A stretch of 64,000 nt of DNA from Imbricaverruca yamaguchii (GCA_034440575.1 JAOTOL010001633.1:2327001-2391000); one strand, 5' to 3'. Counted from the first letter of the stretch, positions 43,335-56,211 are shown. A program made the numbers and translations. Notes: generated by a model from the letters alone, not told the origin.

Positions 43335-44350
43335 GTCCGAGCGGGCAGGGGCCCGCGGATCAGGTGCCACAGGGAGTAGGGGCCTACAGGTCAGGTGTAT
43401 CAGCGGGCAGGGGCCCGCGGATCAGGTGCCCCAGGGAGTAGGGGCCTACAGGTCAGGTGTATCAGCGGGCAGGGGCCCGCGGATCAGGTGCCCCAGGGAG
43501 TAGGGGCCTACAGGTCAGGTGTATCAGCGGGCAGGGGCCTACGGGCCAGGTGCCATAGGGAGTAGGGGCCTACAGGCCAGGTGCTTCAGCGGGCAGGGGC
43601 CCGCGGATCAGGTGCCCCAGGGAGTAGGGGCCTACAGGTCAGGTGCTTAGCGGGCAGGGGCCAATGGGCCAGGTGCCCCAGGGAGTAGGGGCCTACAGGT
43701 CAGGTGTATCAGCGGGCAGGGGCCTACGGGCCAGGTGCCCCAGGGAGTAGGGGGCCTACAGGTCAGGTGCTTCAGCGGGCAGGGGCCTACGGGCCAGGTG
43801 CCATAGGGAGTAGGGGCCTACAGGCCAGGTGCTTCAGCGGGCAGGGGCCCGCGGATCAGGTGCCCCAGGGAGTAGGGGCCTACAGGTCAGGTGTATCAGC
43901 GGGCAGGGGCCAATGGGCCAGGTGCCCCAGGGAGTAGGGGCCTACAGGTCAGGTGTATCAGCGGGCAGGGGCCCGCGGATCAGGTGCCCCAGGGAGTAGG
44001 GGCCTACAGGTCAGGTGTATCAGCGGGCAGGGGCCCGCGGATCAGGTGCCCCAGGGAGTAGGGGCCTACAGGCCAGGTGTATCAGCGGGCAGGGGCCAAT
44101 GGGCCAGGTGCCATAGGGAGTAGGGGCCTACAGGTCAGGTGTATCAGCGGGCAGGGGCCAATGGGCCAGGTGCCATAGGGAGTAGGGGCCTACAGGCCAG
44201 GTGCCTCAGCGGGCAGGGGCCTACGGGCCAGGCGCCCCAGTGAGTATGGGCCTACAAGCCAGGTGCCTCGGCGGGCAAGGGCCTACGGGCTAGGTGCCCC
44301 ACTGGGTAGGGGCCTACGGGCCAGGTGCCCCAGTGGGCAGGGTCCAGTGG
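43335..44350 (+). repeat. 62-bp minisatellite, about 16 copies
   Basis: Spacing of GCGGGCAGGGG is 62 bp (43341, 43403, 43465, 43527). Each unit holds two related half-units (a GGGCAGGGGCCCGCGGATCA type and a GGGAGTAGGGGCCTACAGG type), so it is a diverged dimer of about 31 bp. Confidence 0.96.
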
Positions 44351-44359
44351 AGGACGTGC

Positions 44360-45070
44360 TATCAGATGGGGATTATGGAGACACCGGCTGGTGCATCAGT
44401 TATGCGGATTCTGGTTACTGTGTCAGCTCTGGAGATGATAGCTGGTCTGTCAGTTATTGAGATGCCGGCTGTTATGTCAGCTATACACATTCTGGCTGGT
44501 GTGGCAGGTATAGAGATGTCGGCTGGTATATCGGCTATAAAGATGCCGGCTGTAATGTCAGCTACAAACATGTCGGCTGTTATGTCAGCTATATACATTC
44601 TGGCTGGTGTGGCAGGTATAGAGATGTCGGCTGGTATGTCGGCTATAGAGATGCTGGCTGTAATGTCAGCTGCAGACATGTCGGCTGTTATGTCAGCTAT
44701 ATACATTCTGGCTGGTGTGGCAGGTATAGAGATGTCGGCTGGTATGTCGGCTATAGAGATGCCGGCTGTAATGTCAGCTACAAACATGTCGGCTGTTATG
44801 TCAGCTATATACATTCTGGCTGGTGTGGCAGGTATAGAGATGTCGGCTGGTATGTCGGCTATAGAGATGCCGGCTGTTATGTCAGCTGCAGACATGTCGA
44901 CTGTTATGTCAGCTATAGACATGCCGGCTGGTGTGGCAGGTATAGAGATGCCGGTTGGTACGTCGCCTATGGAGATGCCGGCTGTTAAGTCAGCTATAGA
45001 CATACGGCTGGCGTGGCAGGTATAGAGATGCCGGTTGGTATGTCGGCTATGGAGATGCCTGCTGATGGTC
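44360..45070 (+). repeat. 27-bp array organised as a 108-bp higher-order repeat
   Basis: Four 27-bp subunits form a 108-bp unit: the TCTGGCTGG word lies at 44491, 44599, 44707 and 44815. Both strands are open across it (plus 9-residue units like IEMSAGMSA; minus ADITAGISI-like). The ends are less regular. Confidence 0.95.
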
Positions 45071-45283
45071 AGTTATTTAGATGCCCTTTACGAGATGCCA
45101 GGCATTATGAAATGTCCAGATCAGTTGGTTGGAATACCTGAGAAAATTGCAGGCGGGGAAGTTATGGACCTGCTGCTTGAAGCAAGTTTAAGATTAGGGC
45201 TATTACGTACACAAGTTTTCCTGCACCCAAGCTGCATTCTGGATTATGAAGTCTGATGAAAGATCTCCACCAATGGGCTTCGG

Positions 45284-45508
<225 letters not shown>

Positions 45509-45639
45509 ATATGGCTTTCAATCGATCCTTCGTAAGCTCATTGGCCGTCTTACACACCAGTACCATATATACTAGTAAGTGCAAGTGCAAGTGTCTATGT
45601 AACTGGACTTCAGAGCATGCCAACCGGCCTTAAATCGGA

Positions 45640-45765
45640 CCCCAGTCACGACGGACTGGCCGGAAACGGTCACAACAGACTGGTGGATCCAGTCAGGGTA
45701 GATTGACCGAATCCGGTCACGAAGGACTGGCCAGACACGGTCACGGCAGACTTGTCGGGCCCGGC
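45640..45765 (+). repeat. Short degenerate array, about 32 bp unit
   Basis: GGTCACGRMRGACTGGCC-like words recur four times. Confidence 0.6.
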
Positions 45766-45939
45766 ATACAATCCACAATTGTGGGCATCTGCCATGTCTG
45801 GAATGTACCACGGCGGAGACTGCAATAGTCAAAGTAACAATATCTATATAGGCTGAGATATCTGAAGGCAGCATTATGCGGAGACTGCAGTGCAGCATGC
45901 AGCAATATGCAAGACTTGCATGATCATAGTTACTGAGGG

Positions 45940-46195
45940 AAAATAGCGAATTAACATGTCGCCTGATTATCACATCAGCAGTTGGAATGCTACCACATTT
46001 CTCGCCAGACATTTGCAGTGAACATTCCCATTGCAGGCCGTCAGGCATTTTTCTGAGTACCGTTGGAATCACCCAGTCATTGGTGAGGGAGCAGATGATT
46101 GGATAAGACACACCGGTGTATCCATTAATTTTAATCGGGGGGCATTCGTCTCGAGGAGCGATATTGAGGGCGAATTTCAAGGTGAGGGTGTTGGA
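45940..46195 (-). CDS. Possible coding fragment, function unknown
   Basis: On the minus strand a frame of about 80 residues reads KFALNIAPRDECPPIKINGY, then a Pro/Trp/Cys-containing stretch with LTNDWVIP, LQWECSLQMSGEKCGSIPTA and IIRRHVNS. Its composition is more protein-like than nearby frames. Beyond about 45930 the frame continues into array-like text and looks non-coding. No family is recognised, and it may be an exon or a transposon fossil. Confidence 0.25.
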
Positions 46196-46889
46196 AGTGT
46201 CTAGCGTTTTCTACTAAGACGGGCGCCATCGGCCAAAAATTAAAGTGTGGATGGAGGCTGGGTCACGCTGGAGAGTCCGTACGGGGACACATTTTCCAGT
46301 CAGAGGGAGCCGCCTTTTCATGGAAACTGACGCCACCATGTCCTACTTTACCGCTTCTGATGGAGCATAACTGAAAACGAAGTCGCGTTCGATGTAGTTT
46401 CGCTTCTCGTCATTGCACACATATCTAGTTTTTAAGGGGCCATAGAAACACTTCTGTAATTTCCCATTTTCTTTAAACGCTGCAATTGGAGAGGGGGAGA
46501 TATCTGAAAATGCATGATACCGTGTATACATAGAGAACTTTCGTATCCGATTCCAGTCCATTCCGATCCGACCCGATTGCCATGTTCTTTACACATCCAT
46601 ACCATAATGTTTTGTTTCTTAGCAAGCTTCATGTTTTAATTCTCCCACTCAGAATTAGACATGATTGTTTAAATGTCATCATGAACAGGTTTGAACCAGA
46701 ATATTTCTCTCTCAAGCACTCCCAGTGCTCGTTCGAAGGGCTTTGCGACTGCATTTGTCATGCCTGCGTAATTATAGAGGTTCAGTTCGTACGCAACCGT
46801 GGGTATTCGTTGCGTGATCAACCGTGGGGATTCAGTGCATGCAGAACCGTAGGTGGTGCATGCACTGAATAGCCACATGGTCATCGACC

Positions 46890-47610
46890 ACGTGGCTACG
46901 ACATTATGTCACGTGACCTGCATGTCGCGACGTCCATGTCATCACGTCACGTGCATGTCGCGACGTGCATGTCGTCACGTGACGTGCATGTCGTTACGTG
47001 ACGTGCATATCGCGACGTGCATGTCGTCACGTGACGTGCATGTCGTCACGTGACGTGCATGTCGTCACGTCACGTCCATGTCGTTACGTGACGTGCATAT
47101 CGCGACGTGCATGTCGTCACGTCACGTGCATGTCTCGACGTGCATGTTGTCACGTGACGTGCATGTCGTCAGGTGACGTGCATGTCGTCACGTCACGTGC
47201 ATGTCTCGACGTGCATGTCGTCACGTGACGTGCATGTCGTCACGTCACGTGCATGTCGTTACGTGACGTGGATATCGCGACGTGCATGTCGTCACGTCAC
47301 GTGCATGTCGTTACGTGACGTGCATATCGCGACGTGCATGTCGTCACGTCACGTGCATGTCTCGACGTGCATGTCGTCACGTGACGTGCATGTCGTCACG
47401 TCACGTGCATGTCTCGACTTGCATGTCGTCACGTGACGTGCATGTCGTCACGTCACGTGCATATCGTTACGTGACGTGCATATCGCGACGTGCATGTCGT
47501 CACGTCACGTGCATGTCGTTACGTGACGTGCATATCGCGACGTGCATGTCGTCACATCACGTGCATGTCTCGACGTGCATGTCGTCACGCGACGTGCATG
47601 TCGTCAGGTG
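46890..47610. repeat. Palindrome-rich array with CACGTG and TGACGT in most units
   Basis: Units of about 19 bp (GCATGTCGTCACGTCACGT, GCATGTCGTTACGTGACGT) mix with a 14-bp unit GCATATCGCGACGT. The larger pattern of the three recurs. CACGTG and ACGTG words are present in most units on both strands. Confidence 0.93.
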
Positions 47611-47659
47611 GCGGGGTCGTGGGCGATTGGTCGGCTCAATGCTGGTTCAGTACACTGTG

Positions 47660-48005
47660 CTGTGGGCGACTGCGTGTGACACAGGCTGGGAGTGGAAACC
47701 GTCAGAGAAGAACTGTGCCACACACTGCGACACCTATGCTGCTCTGACAAGTGTCTATGGTGTGTCTCACAGACTGAGAGTGGGAGCTATGGGAGACGGG
47801 ACTATGTTACACACTGCGACACCAATGCTGTGAAGGCTGAGAGTGGGAGCTATGGGAGACGGGACTATGTTACACACTGCGACACCTATGCTGCTCTGAC
47901 AAGTGTCTATGGTGTGTCTCACAGGCTGAGAGTGGGAGCTATGGGAGACGGGACTATGTTACACACTGCGACACCTATGCTGCTCTGACAAGCGTTTATG
48001 GTGTG
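47660..48005 (+). repeat. 89-bp tandem repeat, about 3.5 copies
   Basis: Shared words are CTGAGAGTGGGAGCTATGGG, TGTTACACACTGCGACACC and GCTGCTCTGACAAGTGTCT. One copy lacks about 35 bp (near 47830). It lies directly right of the palindromic array. Confidence 0.93.
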
Positions 48006-48475
48006 CACACATTTGCGATAAGTGCACCATACCAGAAGAGCCAATTCGTCGCAATTATGCGACTAACGCCGGCTGGGGCTGATTAGATTTCAACACGCGT
48101 TCGTTGAAATATTATGCTGATGCACTGGTACCGAAATATTTCTCCTCTGCCGCACAGTTTGCACGTAGCCCGACTTCAAACAGACCATGCACAATGAACA
48201 TGTTTCATGTCGGGACAACCCGTTTCTTTCAAGTTCCACTGGTGATATTTTTATTCTAAACACGATGGTGGCACGAATTAATTTTCAAAAGCTCATAAAG
48301 CACTTAAATGATTCAAAAATTACTTCAGAATGCCACGCTTTGTGATTGGTCACAATACCTGTGACGTCACATATGCTGTGGGGAGCGAAGGTCGACTGTC
48401 AGGAATTCGATTTTGCGTGCAGGACGCCGTCGAGGTTTGATTAATCGTGAATGTTTTAGGTTAAAAACGAAAGGC
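48006..48475. other. Intergenic, no gene recognised
   Basis: Unique AT-balanced sequence. Confidence 0.35.
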
Positions 48476-49145
48476 GCGGAAAAACCCAAACCAGGCGCGC
48501 CCCACGCCAGACCGGGCCGCGCGCCACAAGCCGACGCCGGCGCCGGCCACGCGGGCCACGCCGAAGGGCGGCCCGTACCCCGGCCCCCCGGCCGCCGGGG
48601 GACAGCGACGCCGCCCGGGCCGGCGCCGCACCCGCACACCCGCCACCCCGGGGCGCGCGCGGCCGCACCGCCCCCGCGGGGGAGGCCGGGACCCGGCGCA
48701 GCACGCACCCGCCACACCCGACACGCCACCACGCACCCCCGCCCCCGGCAGCAGCGCCCCCGCCCCCCCCAACGCCCCCCGCCCCCCCCCGCGCCGCCCG
48801 CGCACCCCCCACGCCCCACCCCGCCCCCGCCCCCCCCCGCCCACCGCCCCCCACCCCGCCACCCCCCCCCGCCCACCCCCCACCCGCCCCCGCCCCCCCC
48901 CCCCCCCCCCCCGCCCCCGCCCCCCGCCCCCACCCCCCCCACCCCCCCCCGCCCCGCCCCACCCGCCGCCACCACCCCCCCCCCCCCCGGACCGCCGCCC
49001 CCCCCCCCGGCCGGCCACCACACCCTCCCCGGCCCGCCCCCCCACCGCGCCGCACCCACGCCCCACCGGAAGGGGCTGCCGCCCACCCACAGAACCGGCA
49101 ACGCGCTCCTCCACCTAAACCGGGGCCGCCCCCGCCACACCCGTT
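48476..49145. other. C-rich block nearly without T
   Basis: About 650 bp of C with A and G. T is very rare and C runs are frequent. No tandem unit. The Pro-rich and Gly-rich long frames here come from composition. The style matches the other base-starved blocks. Confidence 0.75.
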
Positions 49146-49269
49146 ATTAGATCGGACACGCATAGACACGTGTGCACCCCCGCTTAGCCCTATGACTGGT
49201 GCGACGCCCGGGCTGAGCGACCACTATCCATCACATTAGGCTCGCACGGACGCTATCCACCACACTAAC

Positions 49270-50530
49270 TATTCAGACAACTGGAATTGAAAGAGCGGAC
49301 TGGACTAAAAACACACCTACCGGCAGACTGGGACCTGATGAGCGCCGCCTGAAACGCCCACCACCAGGCCCTTTCCCCCAGCTGACGGTGAATGGACAGC
49401 ACATCACTGACCCACAACAGTCGTAGACCACTTTAAACTACACTACGCCAGCGTATCCGGCAACGCCAACTATAGAGCGTCTGAGCCCTGCCTCCAGAAA
49501 TTTTAGCTCTGACAATGAGAAATCTACAATCAGTCATTATGCACTATGACGATTAGAACTTGCTCGAAGTGTGGAAACACGCGTTGGGCCGGACGACATC
49601 ATTACCAGCTAACGTCTCGCAAAACTCCCTAACGTTTATAACGGCCATAATGAACTGTACCAAACCGAACGTTCCGCATCCTGGCGGGAGGCGTAGTCTA
49701 CCTTACCAAGCCGCACAAGATCATTCCCCCCAAGGCTATAGACCAATCTCACTTACTAGCTGTGCTAGCAGCTGGTCGAACGCATGGTCACACACGATGA
49801 GGCAATCTGGAACACACGACCTGCTCGACGAATTTCAATGCGGCTTCCACGGCAAAAATCAACTACAGACAACTCATTAGGTTAGTGATGACATAAAGTG
49901 GTCTATACATCAAACGCACACAGCTGCCACCTGACATCACTGCCGCCTTCGACCGAGTACACAAGTCGCGCTGCACACAACTCCATAGATAGGCCTACGC
50001 GGAACTGGCGCACTCATACCACTCCTCGGGATAGGACTCTTGGGTCCGATGCGGCAATGTCACATCAACACCACAACCCAGGAGCAGGGCCTGGCTCGGG
50101 GGCTGCCTCGCCGAGCCCTCTACATGATCACGACGCCGACCACGGGGAACTCCCCCTACCTCGCGGACGACATAGCACTGGCACACACATGCTCTAGCTT
50201 TAGCTAACTTATGCTTATGCTTTAAAGCTGAAAAACCATCATGCGGACTGACCACATTGCAGTGGTGCAAACTGGGCCCCCTGTCCGCGAAAGGCCACGC
50301 CTCGCGCCCGCCCCATCGAAAACGTTTTAAAATCGATGGCAAAGCCATCGGCGGGAAGTCAATCCCGGGGCACTGACGAACTCGCAACGCATACACCGCA
50401 TCGGGAGCGCGCGCGCACATCGCCGCGGCACGACTGGGGCGGAGACGGAAAACACCGCGACTGACCACACTACGACCCATCATAGACTACAACAGCATAT
50501 TTTTTCACAATTTCGAAGTCAGGTAAAAAT
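49270..50530 (+). pseudogene. Second decayed LINE reverse transcriptase
   Basis: Across frames the plus strand reads the ordered blocks of a non-LTR reverse transcriptase: a YRPISLTSC block with LLDEFQCGF (about 49737-49850), an LDITAAFDRVHKSRL-like block (about 49925-49975), and YLADDIALA (about 50158-50184, the catalytic DD). A weak region upstream includes NGQHITDP (about 49393-49415). Stops and shifts are numerous, so it is an old fossil. The SLTSC style points to a clade different from the CR1-like copy at 1-3070, perhaps I/R1-like. A C-rich block truncates it near 50540. Confidence 0.65.
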
Positions 50531-50559
50531 TAGAGTCATCCAAACAGCTGCATAGGCGC

Positions 50560-50656
50560 CACGGCGCGCGCACCAGCTGCCGGCCAACACACCACCCCCC
50601 GGGACACACCCGGCCGGCCCCAACCCCCCGCCGCCCCCCCCGCGCCGCCCCCGCGC

Positions 50657-50708
<52 letters not shown>
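50560..50708. repeat. C-rich tract with a long poly(C) run
   Basis: GC-rich text passing into a C run of about 50 at 50660-50708. Run length and the surrounding sequence should be treated as unreliable. Confidence 0.8.
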
Positions 50709-50709
<1 letters not shown>

Positions 50710-53050
50710 TTTTAGGTTAAATGGCATCCCACCGTCAGGTGACAATGGATCGCAGAAAACGCCGCTATTATACTCATTTTGAGCCAAGATGTAAAAATAG
50801 AACTCTTAGTAAGCCAGACACGATATTCGTCGGCCTTCCGAGTTCAAACAAGATGAGGAAGCTGTAGAGCGATGCTGCGCGCTAAGATGGTCCTCTGGTC
50901 TCCGTATACCCAAGTATGATTAATCACACAAACCTACACCTGTGGAAAGCGTCATGTCTCCCTGCACCTATTAATAATTGATTGCATTAACTGCCACACC
51001 AGCACAATTGCCATCTTGCAAGAAAGCCCACTATAATTCCGCAACATGCCTGTCATTTCATGCACCAACAAAATGAAACTGAAAACCTGTGCCGCATCTA
51101 AAAGCCATAGGTTATGGTCAATGCATACATTTAATTTGCCATTTGATAGCAGTCCCTTCTCGTAATATCCCCATTGACATCAGGAAAACATACCAGCATT
51201 TGCATGAGGCATCATACTCAATCTGTTCCATCACAATTATGATTAGGGTTCTTGACGTTTGCCAAAATGTCATCAATGTATGCATACGTTTCACCCACAT
51301 CTCCATGTAGGGAAGAGGGGGAGTAGTTCCGATACCTAATACATCAACGAATAGCTCTACTGCTGCTTCTGTATGGCCGAACCAGTAATTGCCCTGTTTA
51401 CTAAACACAAAATGGTACAAGTTATCCATATTCAAACTGTTCCCTTGGATGAAAATCCTCAAAAGATTTGCCAAAGAGGAACTTTAAGACAGTCATTATT
51501 TCGTAGTGGTGTGTCATATCATGAACATGGAAATGCTATGATTGCTTCACTGTATCTGCTGTGGTGCACGTTATCAGTAGCCACTAAAAATACCAATGGG
51601 ATTGAAAAAGAAAATATCTGAGGTCACTTCCTTATGGCTTTCCGAAGCTAAATGCTCTTGGAAGCCTAAAAATGGCACCCGAAGTATTCAACAGTTCAGT
51701 ACACAAAGAATTGTGCGACTATCCAATCAGACCTTCATATTTCGGTAAGGAAAGGTCCATCGTGCATGAATATAGCCATGGTTTTGCTATTTATGCACTG
51801 AACGTGACATAGGAGACGTCCAAATGTAGGTGTTGTTGAAACGGAAGATGTTCAGATGCACCCTCTCCTATTTCCCCATGGAGGTGTTTGACTATTATGC
51901 AATGAGAACTTGATGCTCAGTAAATAAACTAAGCTTGTTATGATTCATCAATAATCAAGTCCTTCCAATATTGTGGTAGATCTTATAGTGTACCATTGCA
52001 TGCCATGGAATGTCAATTATCCCACTGTGGAGTAAAAATAGAAAAATAACTTTAATGTATAAACAGCCTCACTTTCACTGGGGGAAGCCTTGGTGTCCAG
52101 CTAAGGCATGTATAATCTGTCCCATGGCCCTTACCATTATTTCACACATTTTACTCAAAAACATTGTGCAAGCGTTTGCTGTTTGTTCACACGATACCAA
52201 CATTGCCTGGATTCGAAGGAGAAAGGTTAGCTGTTGCATTACCACCATAATACATTATTTATCCTTTCGAGCTTCATATTTTCTTGAAAATCGTTCACCT
52301 TAGTGCCACAAGCACTCACCTTGTTCTCCATAACGCGACTCGGTTGAAAAAAAAGTCGCGTAGAAATACCCGATCTAGACATCTCTGCGCGTTTCTGGCT
52401 TGGCCGCTTCGAGGCACGACATATCTGACGTCATCACCACGAGTAGGTTTTCTTAATCGAAGACAACACTTAACTGAAATCATTTAGTGAGGTAGGAAAC
52501 ACACCTCTTATGAGCAAAGTACATCAGTTTTGTATACGAAATATTACATACGTTTTTGCAACAAAATACCAACTACGTGAAACTTGTCCATTGTCGTAGT
52601 CGGTGTCGATGTACTTATTAGATTTGCGTACTTCTGCCGAATTGAAGTCAGCAAGGCAAGGCTTCCACGGGCTGCCAAGAGAGCGCAGTTGTGGGCGGTT
52701 CAGAAGTTTCCTACCGCCACGCTATGCTTCTGTACACTGTACACAACGCATGCAACACGGACACGCCGCAGTCGGCCCTCGCCCTCGCTCCTTCAGCGCT
52801 TCTAATGGCGCCTCATACCGGTAGGCATACAATAATGCCAGACTTCAGCAGATTTCACGACCGGCCAGGTATTCACCTCACCTGTGGCAGATGCCCTGGG
52901 CAGCCGCCTGTCACACATAGTGTGATGCATCGGTATTTGCAGTTGATGTTGCATCGCTGGTGCCGTGAGACTTGGTGTAATATGCCTGCCTGTCACATAA
53001 ACCACGGCTGAGCTGTCATACCCCGGGCTACCGGCCGGCTACCTACCCTC
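50710..53050. other. Intergenic, no gene recognised
   Basis: AT-rich unique sequence to 52500, GC-balanced after. A stretch at 51635-51735 resembles a retroviral-type LPYGF...APEVF motif, but too weakly to annotate. Confidence 0.35.
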
Positions 53051-53054
53051 TTAG

Positions 53055-53445
53055 TGCGTCGCCCCCGGCAATCTCGCTGCGGTCAGCTGCGATGCTGTAA
53101 TCCTTCCGTCCCCCTGGCAATCCCTCGGAGGTTCGTTGCGATGCTGTAATTCCTCCGTCCCTCGGGCAATCCCTCTGCGGTCCGGTAGAATGCCGTAGTT
53201 TGTCCGTCGCCCGCAGCGATCCTTCTGCAGTCCGTCGCGATGCCGAGGTTCCTCCGTCCCCCCGGCAATCCATCTACGACCGTTGCGATGTCGCAGTTCC
53301 TCCTTCCCCCAGAAATGCCTCTGCGGCCCGCTGCGATGTCGCAGTTCCTCCGTCCCCCCAAAAATGCCTCTGCGGCCCGCTGCGATGTCGCAGGTCCTCC
53401 TTCCCCCCAAAAATACCTCTGCGGCCGGCTGCGATGCTGTAGTTC
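53055..53445 (+). repeat. 48-49 bp minisatellite, about 8 copies
   Basis: The unit contains GCTGCGATGTCGCAGTTCCT and a C-rich tail. GCGATG words lie at 53285, 53333 and 53382. Left copies are more diverged. Confidence 0.92.
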
Positions 53446-53990
53446 TTCGGGCGCCCGTGCATCGTCCACTAAGTCGCGAGACGTCACCCAGCGCTCCCCT
53501 GGCCGAGCGTGCGCCGCCGGCTCCCATCCTATGTACCGCCTTCTGTCACAGTCAACCCCGCGGCTCCGTTTCAGCCGGGCGGGGCTGCGAGGTCATCAGC
53601 TAGTGGCCCGTCTAACGACACCCTGAAGACTGGCGCGCCACCATCACGTCCCAACTAATCCACCGGCGCCGCCGGCCCGGCCGCCGCCGCGCCATCAAGC
53701 CTATCCCGAAATCACCACACACTGCATAATGCTAATCTCCATCTGCAACCGCATAATCGTTGTTAATACGGTGAGAAGTTGGCTGCCGCTCGTTTGTGGC
53801 GGCTGCCAGCGGCGCTGCCACCGTGGGAGCGAGCGGTGGCGCGGGCGGCTGAGCCGCGCCGGCCGCCGGCCGCAGGCCGCCCATTGGTCGACGGCACGCG
53901 GCGGTGGTGCGCGCGCGCGGTCAGCGTGAATAATGTCACCGTCAGCGCGCCATTACCGCCCACAAAGAGCGGCGGGCTGTCATCGGTCGA
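53446..53990. other. CpG-rich island 5
   Basis: GC-dense, with an AT-richer gap at 53700-53770. CGCCATTACCGCC (reverse GGCGGTAATGGCG) lies at 53948-53960. No protein is recognised. Confidence 0.4.
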
Positions 53991-54405
53991 CCGCGCCCCG
54001 GGGTCAGCCGCCAGGGACGCCGCCAACTGCCCAGATTGGCCGCCACACCGCCCCGGGGTCGACCGCGCCCCCGGGGTCAGCCGCCGGGGACGCCACTAAC
54101 GAGACTGACCGCCGCACCGCCCCGGGGTCGACCGCGCCCCCGGGGTCAGCAGCCGGCGACGCCACTAACGAGACTGACCGCCACACCGCCCCGGGGTCAG
54201 CAGTTGGGAACCCCGCTCCATTGCCCCGGGGTCAGCCGCCGGGGACGCCACTAACGAGACTGACCGCCGCACCGCCCCGGGGTCAGCAGTTTGGGACCCC
54301 GCTGCATTGCCCCGGGGTCAGCCGCCGGGGACGCTACTAACGAGACTGACCGCCGCACCGCCCCGGGGTCAGCAGTTGGGGACCCCGCTGCATTGCCCCG
54401 GAAAC
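53991..54405 (+). repeat. CCCCGGGGTC array, 69 and 86 bp steps
   Basis: GAGACTGACC words lie at 54101, 54170, 54256 and 54342. The palindrome CCCCGGGG occurs one to three times per unit. Confidence 0.9.
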
Positions 54406-55227
54406 CGAGCATATACACTAGTTTGTCGGAACTCACATCCCGTCAGTCTCAGTGATATAATTTCCAATGCTGAGACAATTGGCATCACTTTTGAATAGAT
54501 CAGTGCATTTACATCTGCTCAGTGCTGGCAATCATCCGTGCGATGCAGTCGACGTTACGTCATGATGTACGTTATGCAATCTTTCATTCTATGTACATAT
54601 GCCAGTGCTATTGAAGCGCATGATCGCCTTTTTTGGTTGGATAATCTAGTGAAAGAAATGAATTTCTTGATATCATCACGTCAAAAACACGAAGAAAGCA
54701 AATAGACATTCATAACCATGGCGACATGAGAGCCTTTCATATATGCTAATGTATTTGGTACTGGTTTTTGAGCAGCGTGAAGTTTCGCCCACCTTTGATG
54801 TGAGATGTCACACAGATCTGATTGTTTGAACGTAAGGTTTCACCTATCTCTGATTGCTTGGACGAACATTGCTCAGTTGTTACCTTAGGGAGGGTGCGGA
54901 AACCTGAAATGCTTGGCGTAAATCAACGATGTGCATGTACATGCATTTGTTACAAATTATATTTTCGGAATTATTCGTAATTAGCGCTACATTCGCGCCG
55001 GTTAATCTAAAATTCATGTTTTGCCTTCGATTCAATTCCATCCATATTGCTGCTTCCATTTTCATCCATCAATTTTCATCCACTTTCGTCCATACATAAA
55101 ACCAGACTGTGTTCTTAAAACATTAGTTTCAAACAGCAAAGCAGGAACAATGCGCTATAGTGGCCACCTTGCAGTCACATCATGTACACCGAACCATGTA
55201 TCATGTGCTCAGCTGACCTCATGACTA
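54406..55227. other. Intergenic, no gene recognised
   Basis: AT-rich unique sequence. A short TTTTCATCCA-type repeat lies at 55035-55095. Confidence 0.35.
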
Positions 55228-56095
55228 TTAACACGCGCCCTGGAGGGCCTCTGAAAATTACGCACACTGGAGAAGGGGTGGATTCCACCTCCCTAAGATC
55301 TCTGCTCCTATCAAAGCTGGAGTAACAAAATTCGCAGGGTGGATGGGTACGGTAGTGAACTCTATTTTGTGTAATTTTAATGACCTTAGGTCAATACCTT
55401 CTAGATCAAATGAGGTCAACATTTCAAAATATTCCGGTTTTGCGTGGCTTGGCTTGTAATTGTTATGGACCGCTGTGGCGGTGTTTAAATGCTCCAAAAT
55501 GGACATCAATGATGTTTTGGACAATACTAATGATGCAATGCAGATGTTAGACTCGGCATTTGACATCAGGTCACCTATAAATCAGCACTTTATCAGGTCA
55601 TTACCTGCCACAGTTTCCGAAACCGGTCCACCCGCCCGACTATTCCGAGAACAATGACAAACAGTAGTTTACAGGATATGTAGGGAGTAACATGCAAGGT
55701 GACATCAATCGCACGACAGTCATTTGCATTTATGACAACATTTCAGTTGACCAAGTTTGGTTCCATTAACCTGCCATGAACATCACCTGACTTGACCTCG
55801 GTGACCTAACATGACTTTGAAACTATAATCCAAAACAACATACATCAAACAAGTCGCTAGTGTTGCGAAGAACACCTCCCTTTTGCCAATATACGACAAG
55901 CGCATCAGCGCCGATTTTTGTGGTTTGACGCTTGGAGTTTTTTTTTTTACTTTAACGACGTCTAACTCGAAAAAAAAATCAAAGGAATATGCATAAAAAA
56001 ACGCGCCGGTCATTTCTAAGCAGGTACGCAAACAATGACGTATATTACCCGGTAAAATCTGGAGTTATGTAAAAAAAATACTGGAACGATGAGCG
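55228..56095 (-). mobile_element. TTAA-ended element, copy 5
   Basis: It starts TTAACACGCGCCCTGGAGGG. Part B runs to the internal TTAA at 55766-55769, and unit A follows to about 56070, where the match fades before the expected GCGCGTGTTAA end. The outer A terminus is therefore lost or replaced. Confidence 0.75.
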
Positions 56096-56211
56096 GACAC
56101 CACTGCTCTTCTCTCCGTGATGTATTGAAGCACATGAGGGAACAGCAACACACCACTCTTCACTACATTTAGACGCAAGATACCCTTTTGAACAGTTCCG
56201 CCAGGGTTTCG

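Noticed and set aside
43335..44350. CRISPR-like direct repeats
   Set aside because: Units are contiguous without unique spacers and the DNA is eukaryotic.
44294..45025. Plus-strand 243-codon frame with 9-residue repeats
   Set aside because: The 27-bp unit is open on both strands, with no start, signal or flank to support translation.
48413..49150. Proline-rich plus-strand frame of 245 codons and Gly-rich minus frames
   Set aside because: They exist because T is nearly absent. No domain, repeat unit or splice structure supports them.
51635..51735. Gypsy-type reverse transcriptase fragment (LPYGF and MAPEVF words)
   Set aside because: Only one motif in one short frame, with no catalytic DD block or neighbouring protease, RNase H or integrase signal.
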